Source of the DNA: Escarpia spicata
Lineage: Eukaryota; Annelida; Polychaeta; Sabellida; Siboglinidae
Direction: 5' to 3'
NCBI GenBank assembly: GCA_963995525.1
Contig: OZ023207.1
Span: 30,960,106 to 31,024,105, forward strand
DNA: 64,000 nucleotides
A program made the translations under genes and the position numbers. Positions 47,831-59,010 of this stretch are shown one piece after another. The notes beneath the pieces are model-generated. The model ran no database searches and was not told the DNA's origin. It saw only the letters and a list, made by a program, of their open reading frames with translations. Each line of letters begins with the position of its first letter. Position 1 is the stretch's first letter.

Positions 47831-49060
47831 AAAGGAAACACAACTATGAAACATTTTATATATTCACCACAAACTGTTCATATTATTTATTTAAAGGATT
47901 ATCAAAGATATTTTATGTTGGCACTAGTGTTGTTCCAATTAATATATTTCACAAATGATTGATTGGTTGATCAATGCTTTCAATCAACGAATCAATTTTT
48001 TTTTATTTTTCCCGGGACTACAAATAGACTCAAATGGTACAGAATTGGAAACTCAATGACAGTGGCTGTTAATAGTAAACATATGTATACCAAAAGCAAT
48101 ATGTAAGCAATGTCCATAAATGCAAGAATACCCTACTGGGCAGTGAGTATTATGACACGGGAAAAAAAATGTGCACATGTTTCAACACACTGAATCAAAC
48201 TTTTTACTTGTCAGTTCAGTGTACTTTTCAAGGATTTCATGGATATCTAGCTTGTAAATTATGATGTCCGTTATTGCTCCTCAGTCACAAATTGTGTGAA
48301 CTGAGTTTACCAGTGTCCGACATCAACCATTGGCACTGAGATTTGTGCAGTTGACAATTACTTCATACCGGAAATCATGGTACCGTGCTGTATTTATTAC
48401 ACACATTCCTTATCTTTTAGGACTGATCACTGACCGATCACCAACATATTAAAATAAACAAATGATGAATCATGGAAATGTTACTAATTGAACAATTCAC
48501 AAAACTAGCACTCGAGTAATATTACACTTTTAACGTTACCATAACTTTACAATGTCCAAACTTTAATTTAGTTTCTCTCTTCAATACACAGTTTCCGTCA
48601 AATGTTACTAGCATGATTTTGAACTATATTTTCAATACTGAATACAGGGCAAGATTATAAATCTCAACCAAATCTGAACTGCTATGCTTAAAAGGTGGTA
48701 TCGTATAGGCCTAGATCAAAGTTAGTTTGTAACTTTGTGCTATGTTGATACGCATTGATCTAGTAAAGACTAAATTAATGTTGTAAAACATTACATTACT
48801 AACGTCAAACATCACAGATCAAGCTATCTTTTACTTAAGTTAACTGGCGTGAATTATTAACACTACCACCCCAGCGTCCACCTTGTTAGCTTGTTGTAAG
48901 TACTCCCCCGAGGCGAGTTGAGGGGTAGGGTTAGAGTCAGTAGGAAGACAAAAAATTTGGGTCATTTAAGTAAAATAATACTCCCAGATCATTCAATGAA
49001 GGTTTAGTATAGCAGTAGTCGTGACTCCCGTTAAACGTGAATATCACTGGCGTTTACCGT
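47831..49060. other. Probable Rap2 5' UTR intron
   Basis: AT-rich sequence with no coding content or clear transposon. It separates the Rap2 acceptor from the CpG-richer patch near 49.1-49.5 kb. Confidence 0.4.
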
Positions 49061-49064
49061 GTGG

Positions 49065-49500
49065 CAGTGAGAATTCCGACAGTGTGACAGCCGAGTTCAG
49101 TCGCATGTGCTTCCAACGTGAAGTGCTTCGTAGACCACAAACGTTATGCTAACACGCCACCGGACAGCTCCGTCTTTTGTTTGGTGACTTCCGGATGTCG
49201 AGTTTAGGTCGAAGAATGTGTCATAGTGAGGCGTGTGAGTATGAATGGTAGAATGCTCCCAAGACGAATTTGCGCCGCCCAGTCAGGGTTTTCTTTCCTC
49301 TTTGTTAAAAACTTGGTTATTTGCAACCAAAGTACTCCAAACTTCCCAATGGTTCGTGCGAGACTAATCGAGACAATTCCATGTGTTCAATGGCGACGTA
49401 TCTGATGCAGTTGTAGACAAAAACATGACATTCCACCCTAGTAATTTCTACTCTTCCGGCTTTCCGCCATCTTCCGACTCAGTTGGTCGGATTTTCAAAC
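49065..49500 (-). promoter_or_regulatory. Candidate Rap2 promoter / first exon region
   Basis: CpG and GC content rise locally here. On the minus strand CGGAAGATGGCGG (49476-49464) combines ETS-like (CCGGAAG) and YY1-like (AAGATGGCGG) cores, an arrangement common at TATA-less animal promoters. Further CTTCCGG and CCACCGGA words lie at 49160-49195. The position upstream of the predicted 5' UTR intron fits the Rap2 start. No donor site has been matched with certainty. Confidence 0.35.
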
Positions 49501-49591
49501 CGGAAATGCTTTTACTAGTTCGCAAAGCAGGAGAGCTACACGTGGGGGAGGCGCACGCGTGATTGATCGACAGGTGTGACGCGTCAAGGGG

Positions 49592-50297
49592 TAAGACCAC
49601 ATTAAGGATTCGTCCGAAAGAGTACCCTTGAACATACCGTTTTGGTGTGATGTGTGAATTTTTTCGATCACTCTGACTTGGGGCATGTTGGACCAGTGAA
49701 TACTGAATGTACTACTACATTAGATCTTTCACGAGGTAGCAATAAATATACGCTAGTCGGTCGTTTATTCGCACAGTGGCTAATTTGACAGTTTATTGTA
49801 ACTTACGAGATGGGGTTCAAAGGGTCAAACAATTTCCCTTTGTGGTTAATCTAGTTATAATTAGACGTGTAGCTTGCTATCAATCAAACTTTTTTGAAGA
49901 TTTACAACATTCAGGTCATCTATTTGGGATAAGACCAAATTAAGGATTCGGCCGCCATTAATCCTCTGAGAGAGTGCCTTTGAAAATACCGTATTGATGT
50001 GATGTGTGAATGTTTTCGAGCATATTGACATGGGACATATTGGTGCCATGAATACTGAATGTGCTACTTTATTAGAACTTTCACGAGGTAGCAATAAATA
50101 TACGCTGGTCAATCGCGTATTCGCACAGTGGCTATTTTGACAGTTTATTGTAACTTACGTGACAAATTTCAAAGGGTAAAAATATTTTCCCTTTGTGGTT
50201 AGTCTTGTTATATGTTAAGGGTTCGTCCGCCATTACCTTCTGATATAGTGCCCTAGAAAATACCGTTTTTGTGTTATGTGTGAATTTTTTTCGAACA
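49592..50297. repeat. 338-bp tandem repeat (left part of array)
   Basis: Units start near 49592, 49930 and 50213 with TAAGACCA.ATTAAGGATTCG/TTAAGGGTTCGTCCGCC. They share TGATGTGTGAATTTTTTCGA, TGAATACTGAATGT.CTAC, CTTTCACGAGGTAGCAATAA and ATACGCTAGTCG. The first full unit is 338 bases; the second has lost about 55. The third breaks off at TTTTTTTCGAAC (50297), where the retrotransposon begins. The repeat resumes at about 54197. Confidence 0.88.
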
Positions 50298-50554
50298 AAA
50301 AAAACGGAAAATTACCTCAAGCCGAGGCCATATATAACTAAATACTAACATCAACGAAATAACGAAATGTATAAACTTAATGCTGGAATCGGCAAGTTCC
50401 TGGTTATAGCAATTTTGCTAGAGACAAAAGATGTGAGTGAGATGTACTCTGCTCAGGTGGGTTCCCCCGACGCCTACTGGGTACCCATGCTCATATGACC
50501 AACTTACTGCTAGGCAGTAATGTCCGGTGGAAAGCACGATAGATTTTTCCGCCC

Positions 50555-51034
50555 TCATTCTACGACGCAGACACATAACAGATTAATGTCCGAGAGACTT
50601 AGCGAAAACACGTGACACATGCTAGCGGACCGAGGCAACATAGCGCCCCTCCAGTTCAAGATGAGGGCACCGAACAATACGTCCTCTGACAAGTCCAGAG
50701 AAAACCGGTTCGTTCGGCACCAGTCGCGAACAGCCTGGGTGATATATTTCTTGCACTTACTAAAGAAGGTATCGTCGAGGTCAGCGTTGTCCGCAACGAC
50801 CGGCGCATCGACGATCCAACAACAGTTGCGAAAATACAACACCGCATCCGGTTTCTGAGGGCTGCCACCCCTAACATAAATCGTTGGAGCGCGTAAAACA
50901 GACCATCCGCGATTCTCCTCAAAGCAGAGGAACTTCTCCATGACCGTGTCATGGCGCATTATCCGATACCCCCAAGTTGGAGGGCACACTTGTAGTATGT
51001 GCCCTATCGACTCGGTACGTCAGCATGCGTTGCA
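50555..51034 (-). pseudogene. R2-type CCHC knuckle and restriction-like endonuclease domain
   Basis: The minus-strand frame reads CNAC, an in-frame TGA (51022-51020), then RTESIGHILQVC: a CCHC knuckle (C-x2-C-x8-H-x4-C) typical of R2-like elements. It runs on into RIMRHDTVMEKF, SPQKPDAVLYF and WIVDAPVVADNADLDD...KCKKY. The KPD...VDAP...K residues match the PD-(D/E)xK restriction-like endonuclease used to nick the target. Residues after the Tyr resemble the family for about 40 more positions. Apart from the TGA, this is the best-preserved part of the element. Confidence 0.8.
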
Positions 51035-51299
51035 CCTAACGTCCGCACCAGGTCGACCGTGATAAGCTCGAAGCTTCTTCGCAACAGTACCCGCGCGGAT
51101 CTGTACTGCATGTAGGAGGTCGGCCCCCGTCATACGTGCTGACCCATCGGTCACTCAGCTATTAGCCGACGGGACCTCCCCAGAAGCACCGAGGTCGCGA
51201 CCGTCCATTGGCCCATGAAATGAAACAGCAAGCTGCTTTTTGGCAGAAACGGAGTCTGTTACAACAACGTTCCCTACTGTAAGTGGAGGTTTATAAATC

Positions 51300-52785
51300 T
51301 TAATCTTCTCCCTCGCAAAGCTTTGGGAGCGATTTCATCAGACGCTCGAGGCGTGATGCCTTCAAAAGAGGGATCGTAAGCCGAAGTGAGGATACCCCAA
51401 GTTCTTCTTCCCTGGCCTCACTGTGGAAGAATGCAGCGATAGTATCATGGGTCAGACGCAGCCACGACAGCAGGCTTCTACGTATAAGCTGGTCAAGTCT
51501 CCTCAACACGGAGCAATTGCTCCGTGAGAGGACGAGACGATGGTATAGTTTGGGAATCAGATTTGAACAGATGCTGTTGAGGTTTCAGCGGAGCACGAGT
51601 GAGAATCTCCTCAGGGGTCGATTCTGACTCTCTCGCGCTCACAAAATCCCCAAATATTTGTAGCATTGCGAAATCGACACCACCGGTAACCATCTTCCAC
51701 CGAGGAGCACAAGCCGATCGGGGTCATAGACCCACTTCTTGGCTTTTCCATCAACTGCGATCCTCAGCGTCTTCGATTTCTCCAGATTAAGCCCGAGGCC
51801 ACAATGTCCTACGCCTTGTTGAACTGCCGGCAAAGATGCTGGATACCAATCCTGGATACAGCGATCAACAGGACGTCGTCCGCGAACGCCAGATGATTGA
51901 AGCGATGGCCCTCAGCACCAATACGAATGCCCATCTCAAAGTCGAGAGACGCCACCGCCCTATCGATCACATAATTGAATAACAGCGGAGAGAGAGGGTG
52001 TCCGTGCTTCACGCCCCTGTTCTAAGACAGGGAGTCACTAAATTGGGCACCAACCTGGAGGGTCGTGGACGCCTCTGAATAGAGGCTGCGTAGGTATTCA
52101 ATGAAGGGCCCAGGCACCCCATTCTCTTTGTCGTCAGAAGAAGGGAGGCATGGAACACCGAGTCAAAGGCTTTGGATACGTCATGAAACGTCAACGAAAG
52201 GGGTTTCAAGCTATCACACCTGTCCCTCAGCAGGCATCTTAAAAGGAAGACGTTATCGGCGATGCCGTCTCCTTCAACAAAGGTTCGTTGTCTGGAGCTG
52301 AACTCCAGGATCCTGGACAACCTGTCAGCCAGGAGCCGATGAGAAGTCCTAAACACGGAATCAGCACCGTTCGGCTCCGACGAAAGTCGGCGGGCTAGTA
52401 CCCAACTTACAGCCAGAGGTTAACGTGCGCGAGGATGGCGCAAGGATCTAACTCCTTGAGTTGGGACAGGGGAATTTTATCCAGCCCTACTACTCCACTC
52501 CGTGACTTGCTGAGTCGGTGTATAGTTCACCTATGGCAATCGGGCTAATGAGGTCCCACACTGCTGGACCTTGGATCATGGGATCATGGGATCACGGAGA
52601 TCCTCACATGACTCTTCGCCGAACACTTGGCTCCAGAAGAACACCTGGTCTTTTAGAGGGATGCCCTGGGTTACCACTCTTTCCCACTCGCCTGTTAGCA
52701 CTTGGTCAGCGCAGGCGGTTCTGTTCTTACTGTACAACTTCTGGATCTTTGCGTATTGCATCCTCGGCCGCGCCCTCCTTCCCAC
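51300..52785 (-). pseudogene. R2-type reverse transcriptase, frameshifted
   Basis: From the 5' side on the minus strand: QYAKIQKLYSKNRTACADQV (52785-52576), a linker typical just before the R2/NeSL RT. Then SSRQRTFVEGDGIADNVFLL and FHDVSKAFDSVFHASL (RT motifs 2-3, 52356-52009). Next HGHPLSPLLFNYVIDRAVAS and NHLAFADDVLLIA, with the catalytic FADD at 51886-51875 (52012-51809). Then LGLNLEKSKTLRIAVDGKAK and YKYLGI (51833-51639), and a thumb-like segment (51509-51300). Each piece is in a different frame, so several indels have occurred. The motif order is complete, so it is an old full-length copy and not a 5' truncation. Confidence 0.85.
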
Positions 52786-53025
52786 GACCGCTGTCGGGCC
52801 AGGCGTTTTCCCCCACCGGGCTCCACGGCGCCTCTCCCTCCGGCGCGGCCCCTTCTTATGTGGTGCGGCCAGGTGCTACGCCGACAGCCACCCCAAGTAC
52901 TCCTCGTCTATGCAGGACTTATGCTTCGGACTCAACTGGTCAACAAAGAAGACACTTAGCTCCGTGGAGTCCAGCCCATACAAATACTCCTGAGTGAAGA
53001 CAAATTCCTCAAAAAGCTTTCCCTG

Positions 53026-53945
53026 TCATAAGGCAAATTGGGAATCTGGAAAGTTAATATTGACCTCAGCCTGTAAAGGGGGCGAGGAAACAAATACTGG
53101 CTGTTCACCGTCGGCCACAGCCGTAGCCATATCCGACTGGGGCTTACGTGACGGACTAGACAAATTAAGACTAAAAGCCCTATCGACAAACGCTACTTCT
53201 TCCCGACGAAGCGCAGGATGACCACCATTATCGATCGGAGATGAGGCAGGGGTAGATCCCCCTACCCCTGAATCACAGGCTACTACCTGCGGAGACGCAC
53301 GGCCGGGAGTTTGGTCGGATGGGGCCGCCCTTACACCCCTTAGTATCTTGTACTTATCGATGCGTCTCATGGGAACGATCTGGAAACAATTTGTGTAGCT
53401 CTAAATTGATCTTAGAACAACCGACTGCAACCAACCGACGTTCCTCCCCAGCCATGCGCTCTGACATATCGGGCTCCCAGCGATTTTGGGGCCCTTCCTA
53501 CCATTTATTCTCGGTGGAGTTACTACAATTCCCGGAGAGGGGGCCCCTGGATTGATCCAGGTCCTCGCAACCCTCCCCACCCTCCGCGATGGGCTCTAGC
53601 CCACGAGTGGCCCCGACTGGCGAGAACACATCACAAACGGACAAAAGGTCCGCCTCACACAACCGGTTTCTAATTTCCCTGTATACAGGGTTCTGGCGCA
53701 CGTCATGAATCGCGTTAGCGGACCACGTATCACGTGATCAACGCCATGTTGACAGACGAACAATCGGTCTGCGCCAGCCGGATTTCCTCGCAGGCAACGA
53801 TCACCATCTCCTCATAAAACCACCTAGCTTTCACAAACGTCGGGACATTGGCCCGATGATAATATTCATTGTGTCTGGCACGTACGTGTAATGTCAAGCC
53901 CCTAGAGCTGTTAAAGAGGACATTGCAAAACTCACATATAAACAT
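53026..53945 (-). pseudogene. R2-type N-terminal region with C2H2 zinc finger
   Basis: On the minus strand a frame from 53945 encodes MFICEFCNVLFNSSRGLTLH followed by VRARH: a C-x2-C-x12-H-x4-H finger close to the N-terminus, as in R2/NeSL elements where it binds the target site. After a frame break, a Ser/Pro-rich linker (53370-53026) follows, typical of the variable region before the RT. The exact start codon is uncertain. Confidence 0.7.
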
Positions 53946-54196
53946 TCCATCGTCTATGTCGAATCAATGACCCGGATGCCCACCTGGCCTTTCAGTCTCA
54001 CTCACATCGGCTGCGCTTGAGGAGACAGGGACCTCCTGCAAATTATAAGTCATTATATAGCGAACTTATGGAGAACAAAATCGCGCTTACAAAAAACCCG
54101 CCAACAGTGAAGCTCAGAACGTTTGGCCTAACTCCCAATCGGAAATTAGTTGCCCTGGTTGGACCACGTGGAGGCGTTCTGAGAGCCCCAATCCAA

Positions 54197-54330
54197 ACAT
54201 GGGATATGTTGGTCCCGAAAATACTGAATGTACTACTGCATTAGATCTTTCACACGGTAACAATACATATACGCTAGTCGCTCGCGTATTCGTATAGTGG
54301 ATACTTTATAGAACGCACCAATATTTCAAA
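54197..54330. repeat. 338-bp tandem repeat (right remnant beyond the retrotransposon)
   Basis: CATGGGATATGTTGG, AATACTGAATGTACTACTGC, TTAGATCTTTCACACGGTAA and ATACGCTAGTCGCTCGCGTA match the second half of the unit at 49592-50160. This confirms that the block at 50298-54196 is an insertion. Confidence 0.85.
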
Positions 54331-55235
54331 ATCTGTCACCAGATTGGTGCGAAATTGAGGTTTGGGTGGATTTTTCTGAAAAATTAGGTATGAGAATTTC
54401 ACAAATTTTCCACAGCACTTGTGTCAATGGATGTTAAATATGCTGTGAAATTTTAAGGAAAATTGATTACAAATTTTGCAGGAAGTGAAGCAAACGTGAC
54501 AATGGCCGTCTATGTAAACTCTAATGTTGTTTTACCCTGTCAATGGAGATTATCGTCTTACCAGAGTTTTGGAGTTACACAGATTTAACTCCCTGGGGGT
54601 GAGCATTGTTCGAGTATCCGCGTTTATATTAATTTTGTGTGAGCCACTAACATTCTACGGCAACATGTACAGAAGACGTCCCATCAGTTTCAATGCCATC
54701 TAAACATAAAGCCGGAAAACATATAGAAAATAACTTTGTCAACGGATTTCGCCGGCCAACGGATATTTATAAGTCCAACGCGCGCACTCCCAGTTGTATA
54801 CCGTGATTATAAATATTTCACGAAAAAACACACCATAAGTTATAAGTATCACTCGTTTCGAGTGCATGTAGTGGCCGTACGTTAAACCAATGCCGTAAGC
54901 TTTAAAGTCATAGTACTCCACATGCATATTGACATTATACACTATGCACGTGTAGGATATTAATAGAATAATAATTTTGTCGTGTAACAAAGTTTGCCTG
55001 TTAGGAACATCGAAAACATACGACAGGCTGCACATTGTTAACATGCTTATATATTTATTCTTAGGCGAAAACCAAAGGCAATTGTTTTGTGTTATTCACC
55101 TAAATTAAAGAGCTCACACATAGAAGCAATTGCATGTTTCTGGCACGGACATGTACCTATAGACAACTTCTCCTGGCACGGGCCAAATTTCGGCGCGTTA
55201 CATCTGGCCACGGTATCCTTTACCAATCTGGTGTA
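54331..55235. other. Noncoding DNA between arrays
   Basis: No gene is supported. A GCACCAAT...ATTGGTGC short palindrome lies at 54315-54351. An open frame starting 55087 runs into the next repeat array and is not conserved between its copies. Confidence 0.5.
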
Positions 55236-56400
55236 TGATAATTATGTTTTATTTCCCAACAATTCCAGCTCATATCCAAATAAAATAACACTACATTTTC
55301 TGACAAACAACGTAATGTTTTGCATACAAAACCGAAATACCTACTATACCCCCTTATTTTTCATAACCACCCTCTTCAAGCACAATCGACTATATGTCTA
55401 CTATATGCAGAGCTACGTAGCTACTAGCTATTATTCTATTATAGTTATTTTAAAATGTTTGGAAAGTTTAGATACGAATTTGTTGTTGGATATGAATGTC
55501 TATATTGCAGACACACTGGAAAGAAAAGCACAGCATATATGCTCTGAATGTGTTAACATTTCCATTTGGTTTAATGACCGAAGGTGTACAATAGTTCAAA
55601 TCATTACGTACACAAGTGGCGCATGACAATTGCTTTTATATCGCAACCATCCCAATTCATTTCCAAATCAAATAGCATTAGTTTATCACAATGGCTGTAA
55701 TATATTGCATACAAAACCAAAACACTACACCTACCTCTTAGTTTTCATAACCACCGTACTCAAACACAATAGGCTACAATGTTATTAATAACAGAGCTAC
55801 ATAGCTAGTTTCGAAATGTTTCGAAAGGTAATATACGTATTTGTAGTTAATGTAGATGTAAATATCGCATAACTACTTGAACGAAAAGCACAAAATAGGC
55901 TCAAACATGTTAACATTTTAGTTTGGTTTAATAATCTTAGGTGTACAATATTTCAATGCATTACATACACACGTGGCGCATGAAATTGTTTTTTATATAT
56001 TTGATTAATCCCAGTTTATTTCCAAATAAATTACCGTTAGTATTACAGACAAATATTATATAAATTGCATACAAAAACAAAACACTAACCCTACCCCTTA
56101 TTTTTCATAACCACCTTCTGCAAAGACAATCGGCTATTATAACTACTAATTACTGAGAAACAGTTATTGCTAATGTTGGCATAAATACATCTGGTACTTG
56201 GCAAATATTGTTTACGTCACAACAACCCTAATTTATTTTAAAATAAAACAAAACTAAATTGTCTGACAAAGGATGCAATAAATTACATTTGCAACCAACA
56301 TACTAACATTACCCCCTTATTTTTCAGAACCGCCTTCCTCAAACACAATTGGTTATATGTTTATTAATTACAAAGTTACGTATCTAATTTTGATATCACG

Positions 56401-56436
<36 letters not shown>

Positions 56437-56518
56437 AATGTTTAGAATATTAGGTTGCGTAGTTGTAGTAAACACATATTTCAATATTATAAACGGACTT
56501 TAAAAGAAAGCACACACT
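55236..56518. repeat. About 390-bp degenerate tandem repeat, four copies
   Basis: Copies begin near 55236, 55627, 55982 and 56205. Each has TTTCCAAATAAAAT, TTGCATACAAAACC.AAA.AC, CCCCTTATTTTTCATAACCACC and CACAATCG.CTAT. The first two also have TTAACATTT..TTTGGTTTAAT, GTGTACAATA and GTGGCGCATG. Divergence is high. The last copy ends AAAGCACACACTAA, where the Penelope-like element is inserted. The 179-codon open frame in copy 1 is not kept in the other copies and is not a gene. Confidence 0.8.
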
Positions 56519-58704
56519 AATTCGAAACTTTCATTTTTCATATCCAAGAATCATGTTAAATTACCTGGTAGAGGCTTTCGTTGACGTGTCACGTCGACTT
56601 CATCAGTACCTATGACGCTGAATGACGTCATCGTACACGTGAGGCAGTTCGTAATTGCCCTCGTCTCTGTTGATGGGTGTTTGGGTTTTTCTGATCCAGA
56701 TGGCTTCCTTGATTTGCCGAATTCTTCTGTTGGGTTCTTTGTCAACAATTTTCACTCCCTCCCAGTCTATGATATGGTTTTCAGTTGTCGCATGGTCTGT
56801 AAGGGCGGATTTATTGATGGTAGACATCAATCTTTTTTTTCCGCTCCTTGTGTATTTCTCAATTTTCGTGTTGTCTACATCCTTTCTGTGTTCCTCCAGT
56901 CTTGTTTTGAGTAGTCTTCCTGTCTCCCCAATGTATTCCCCACCACAATTCTTGCACGGTATTTGGTACACCAGTTCGCCCTGTTCTTCTAGCTGTACTT
57001 TGTCCTTGGGATGTACCAACAGGTGTCTGAGGGTGGTGTGGGGACGCATGGCCGTTGCTACTCCATATTTTTTCAGTACTCGATGTACTCTCTCTGAGAC
57101 CCCCTCTATGTATGGGATGACTACTTGGCTCCGATAGTTTTTGTCCTTTGTCTTTTTGTTGGTCTTTTTCTTCTTACTGCTATCTGTCACCTTTTTCAAG
57201 GCCCACGACGAATAGCCACATACTCTTAAGGCTCCTCTCAGGTGTTCCACCTCTTCTTTCTTGTCCCCCTCCTCCGAAGTTATTGTCTCACACCTGTTCA
57301 TAAGGGTTCTGACAACTCCCAACTTCTGATGTTTGGGGTGGTGGGATGCAAAATTCAGGTATTGGTCAGTGTGCGTCTTCTTCCTGTACACTGTGGACTT
57401 CACACTGCCATCTTCCTTTCTGGTGAACTTTGCATCCAAGAAGGGCATGCTGTTGTTCTCTTCGTCTTCCCGTGTGAAAATGATGCTACCTGTGGGGTCT
57501 ACAGTGTTCATGTGTTGTTGTAATTTATTTGCCTTTCCTGTGTGTACCAGGCAAATTATATCGTCCACATATCGCTTCCAGTTTCTCGGTTGGCAATCGA
57601 CTGGTGCTGTGGCTATGATTTTCTGCTCCAGGTCCTCCATGTACAGGTTCACAACAACGGGGGACACTGGACTGCCCATGGCTACCCCAAACTTCTGTTG
57701 GTAAATTTCTCCTCCAAATCTGAAGTATGTCGTCTCCAAGACAAATTTCAACAACTCCATGATGTCGTCTACGTTTATATTTGTTCTCTTCTTTAATGTC
57801 TTGTCATTCTCTAGTCTTTTTCTGATGACTTTGCAAGCTTCTCTGATTGGGGTCTTCGTGAACAGTGACACAACGTCATATGACACAAATGATTCTCCTT
57901 CTTCCATTCTCAGCTTTGTCATTTCTTTCACCAATTCTTGTGAATTTTCCGTATGGTGTTCTGTTTTTCCAACAAGTGGTTGTAGTATGTTGGCCAATTC
58001 TCTGGATACTCTGTATGCTATTGTCTGTGTGTAGTCGACAATTGGTCTGAGTGGCACCTTCTCCTTGTGGATTTTTGGTGATCCATACATCCGTGGTACT
58101 TTTTCTAGCGTAGGATATAAGTACCAGTACTGATCTTTGGTGATCTTCCCCTCCTTCTCCAAGGAATTTATCATTCTGATGAGTTCTGCCTTATATTTCT
58201 TGGTCGGATCCTTCTTTAACTTCTCATATGTCGCTTCGTCACTTAGCATTTCTTTCATTTTGTCCTGGTATTCTTTCGTTTCCATGATGACTGTGGCCTT
58301 TCCCTTGTCCGCTGGGAGTATGGTGATGGACTTCTCCTTCTGCAGCTCTTTCAAGGCTGTTCTTTCTTGTCTGGTTAGGTTCTGTTTTGGAACTTTTGCT
58401 GATTTCAGAACTCCCGCGATATCTGCACGAAGTTTGTCTTTTTGTTCTTGTGGTAGTTTCCATGTCGCTTGTTCTGCCGCTACGACGAACTCCTCGGTTG
58501 GTACTTTTTTGGCGTTACCGCGTAATTTAGTCCCTTCGCTAATATCTTATTCTGGGCCCCATCAACAGAGACGAGGGCAATTACGAACTGCCTCACGTGT
58601 ACGATGACGTCATTCAGCGTCATAGGTACTGATGAAGTCGACATGATTCTTGGATATGAAAAATGAAAGTTTCGAATTTGAAAACGAACTATCCTGAAGA
58701 ATGT
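56519..58704 (-). mobile_element. Penelope-like element with inverted terminal repeats
   Basis: The element carries an RT/GIY-YIG gene and has inverted terminal repeats. An 85-bp arm, 56593-56677, is the exact-looking reverse complement of 58558-58642. A 35-bp outer arm, 56521-56555, is the reverse complement of 58642-58676. On the right they are adjacent; on the left, 37 extra bases (56556-56592) separate them. AAAGCACACACTA flanks both sides (56505-56517 and 58714-58726), a likely target-site duplication. A 40-base stretch (58677-58713) lies between the right arm and the duplication. Terminal repeats in inverted orientation and a short extra tail are known for Penelope elements. Confidence 0.88.
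56603..58644 (-). CDS. Penelope-like reverse transcriptase with GIY-YIG endonuclease (one frameshift)
   Basis: The main frame (58354-56603 and open further upstream to about 58510) encodes the full Penelope RT. Counting from Leu-Lys at 58354: LPADKGKATVIM (13-24), GSPKIHK (91-97), SYDVVSLFTKTPI (158-170), GVAMGSPVSPVVVNLYMEDL (223-242) and WKRYVDDII (259-267), with YVDD at 57571-57560. The GIY-YIG domain covers 462-495 (VYQIPCKNCGGEYIGETGR, then TRLEEHRKDV). Upstream, a conserved N-terminal segment (ILAKGLNYAVTP) is read in another frame and joins at an A6 run (58505-58510). That looks like loss of one base. The alternative ATG at 58644 lies in the right terminal repeat. The last 25 residues are encoded by the left inverted repeat. 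Apart from the frame break, it looks recently active. Confidence 0.9.
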
Positions 58705-58713
58705 TCAGTAATC

Positions 58714-59010
58714 AAAGCACACACTATCTCAATATATACTAATATTATAGTTGGATTTCGTGAAGGAAGGTGAGCAATACTTCAAATATTGCTCACCATA
58801 TATATACCTGTATATATATAGTACGTTATATGTGTGGTAAGAATGCGTGTAATGTCAGTAATGATTTGAAGTATTGCTCACCTTCCTTCACGAAATCCAA
58901 CTATAATGTTAGTATATATTGGCATAGTGTGTGCTTTCTTTTTAAGTCCGTTTATAATAGTGAAATAAGTGTTTACTACAACTACGCAACCTAATATTCT
59001 AAACATTTTA
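58714..59010. repeat. Fold-back (inverted repeat) segment flanking the Penelope element
   Basis: AAAGCACACACTAT..C.AATATATACTAA, TATAGTTGGATTTCGTGAAG and GAAGGTGAGCAATACTTCAA on the left (58714-58785) are repeated in reverse complement at 58866-58945. The mirror continues beyond: 58926-59008 is the reverse complement of 56437-56518 on the other side of the Penelope element (TTTAGAATATTAGGTTGCGT and onward). Before the insertion, both arms formed one long hairpin of about 150 bp per arm. Confidence 0.85.

Larger units (their letters stand above)
50298..54196 (-). mobile_element. R2/NeSL-type non-LTR retrotransposon, degenerate, inserted in a tandem repeat
   Basis: A 3.9-kb, GC-richer block interrupts the 338-bp repeat: the repeat stops after TTTTTTTCGAAC at 50297 and resumes with CATGGGATATGTTGG at about 54198, missing only a few bases of the unit. 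Read on the minus strand, the domain order is C2H2 zinc finger, N-terminal linker, reverse transcriptase, CCHC knuckle and restriction-like endonuclease. This is the organisation of the R2/NeSL/Hero superfamily of site-preferring elements. At least five frameshifts or stops disable it. Ends are approximate, and no target-site duplication or poly-A tail is obvious. Confidence 0.8.

Noticed and set aside
54017..54244. 75-codon plus-strand frame at the 5' edge of the R2-like element
   Set aside because: It runs across the junction between the element and the 338-bp repeat and has no recognisable domain.
55087..55626. 179-codon plus-strand frame
   Set aside because: It lies in copy 1 of the 390-bp repeat. 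The other copies have stops and frameshifts at the same place, so it is not under coding selection.
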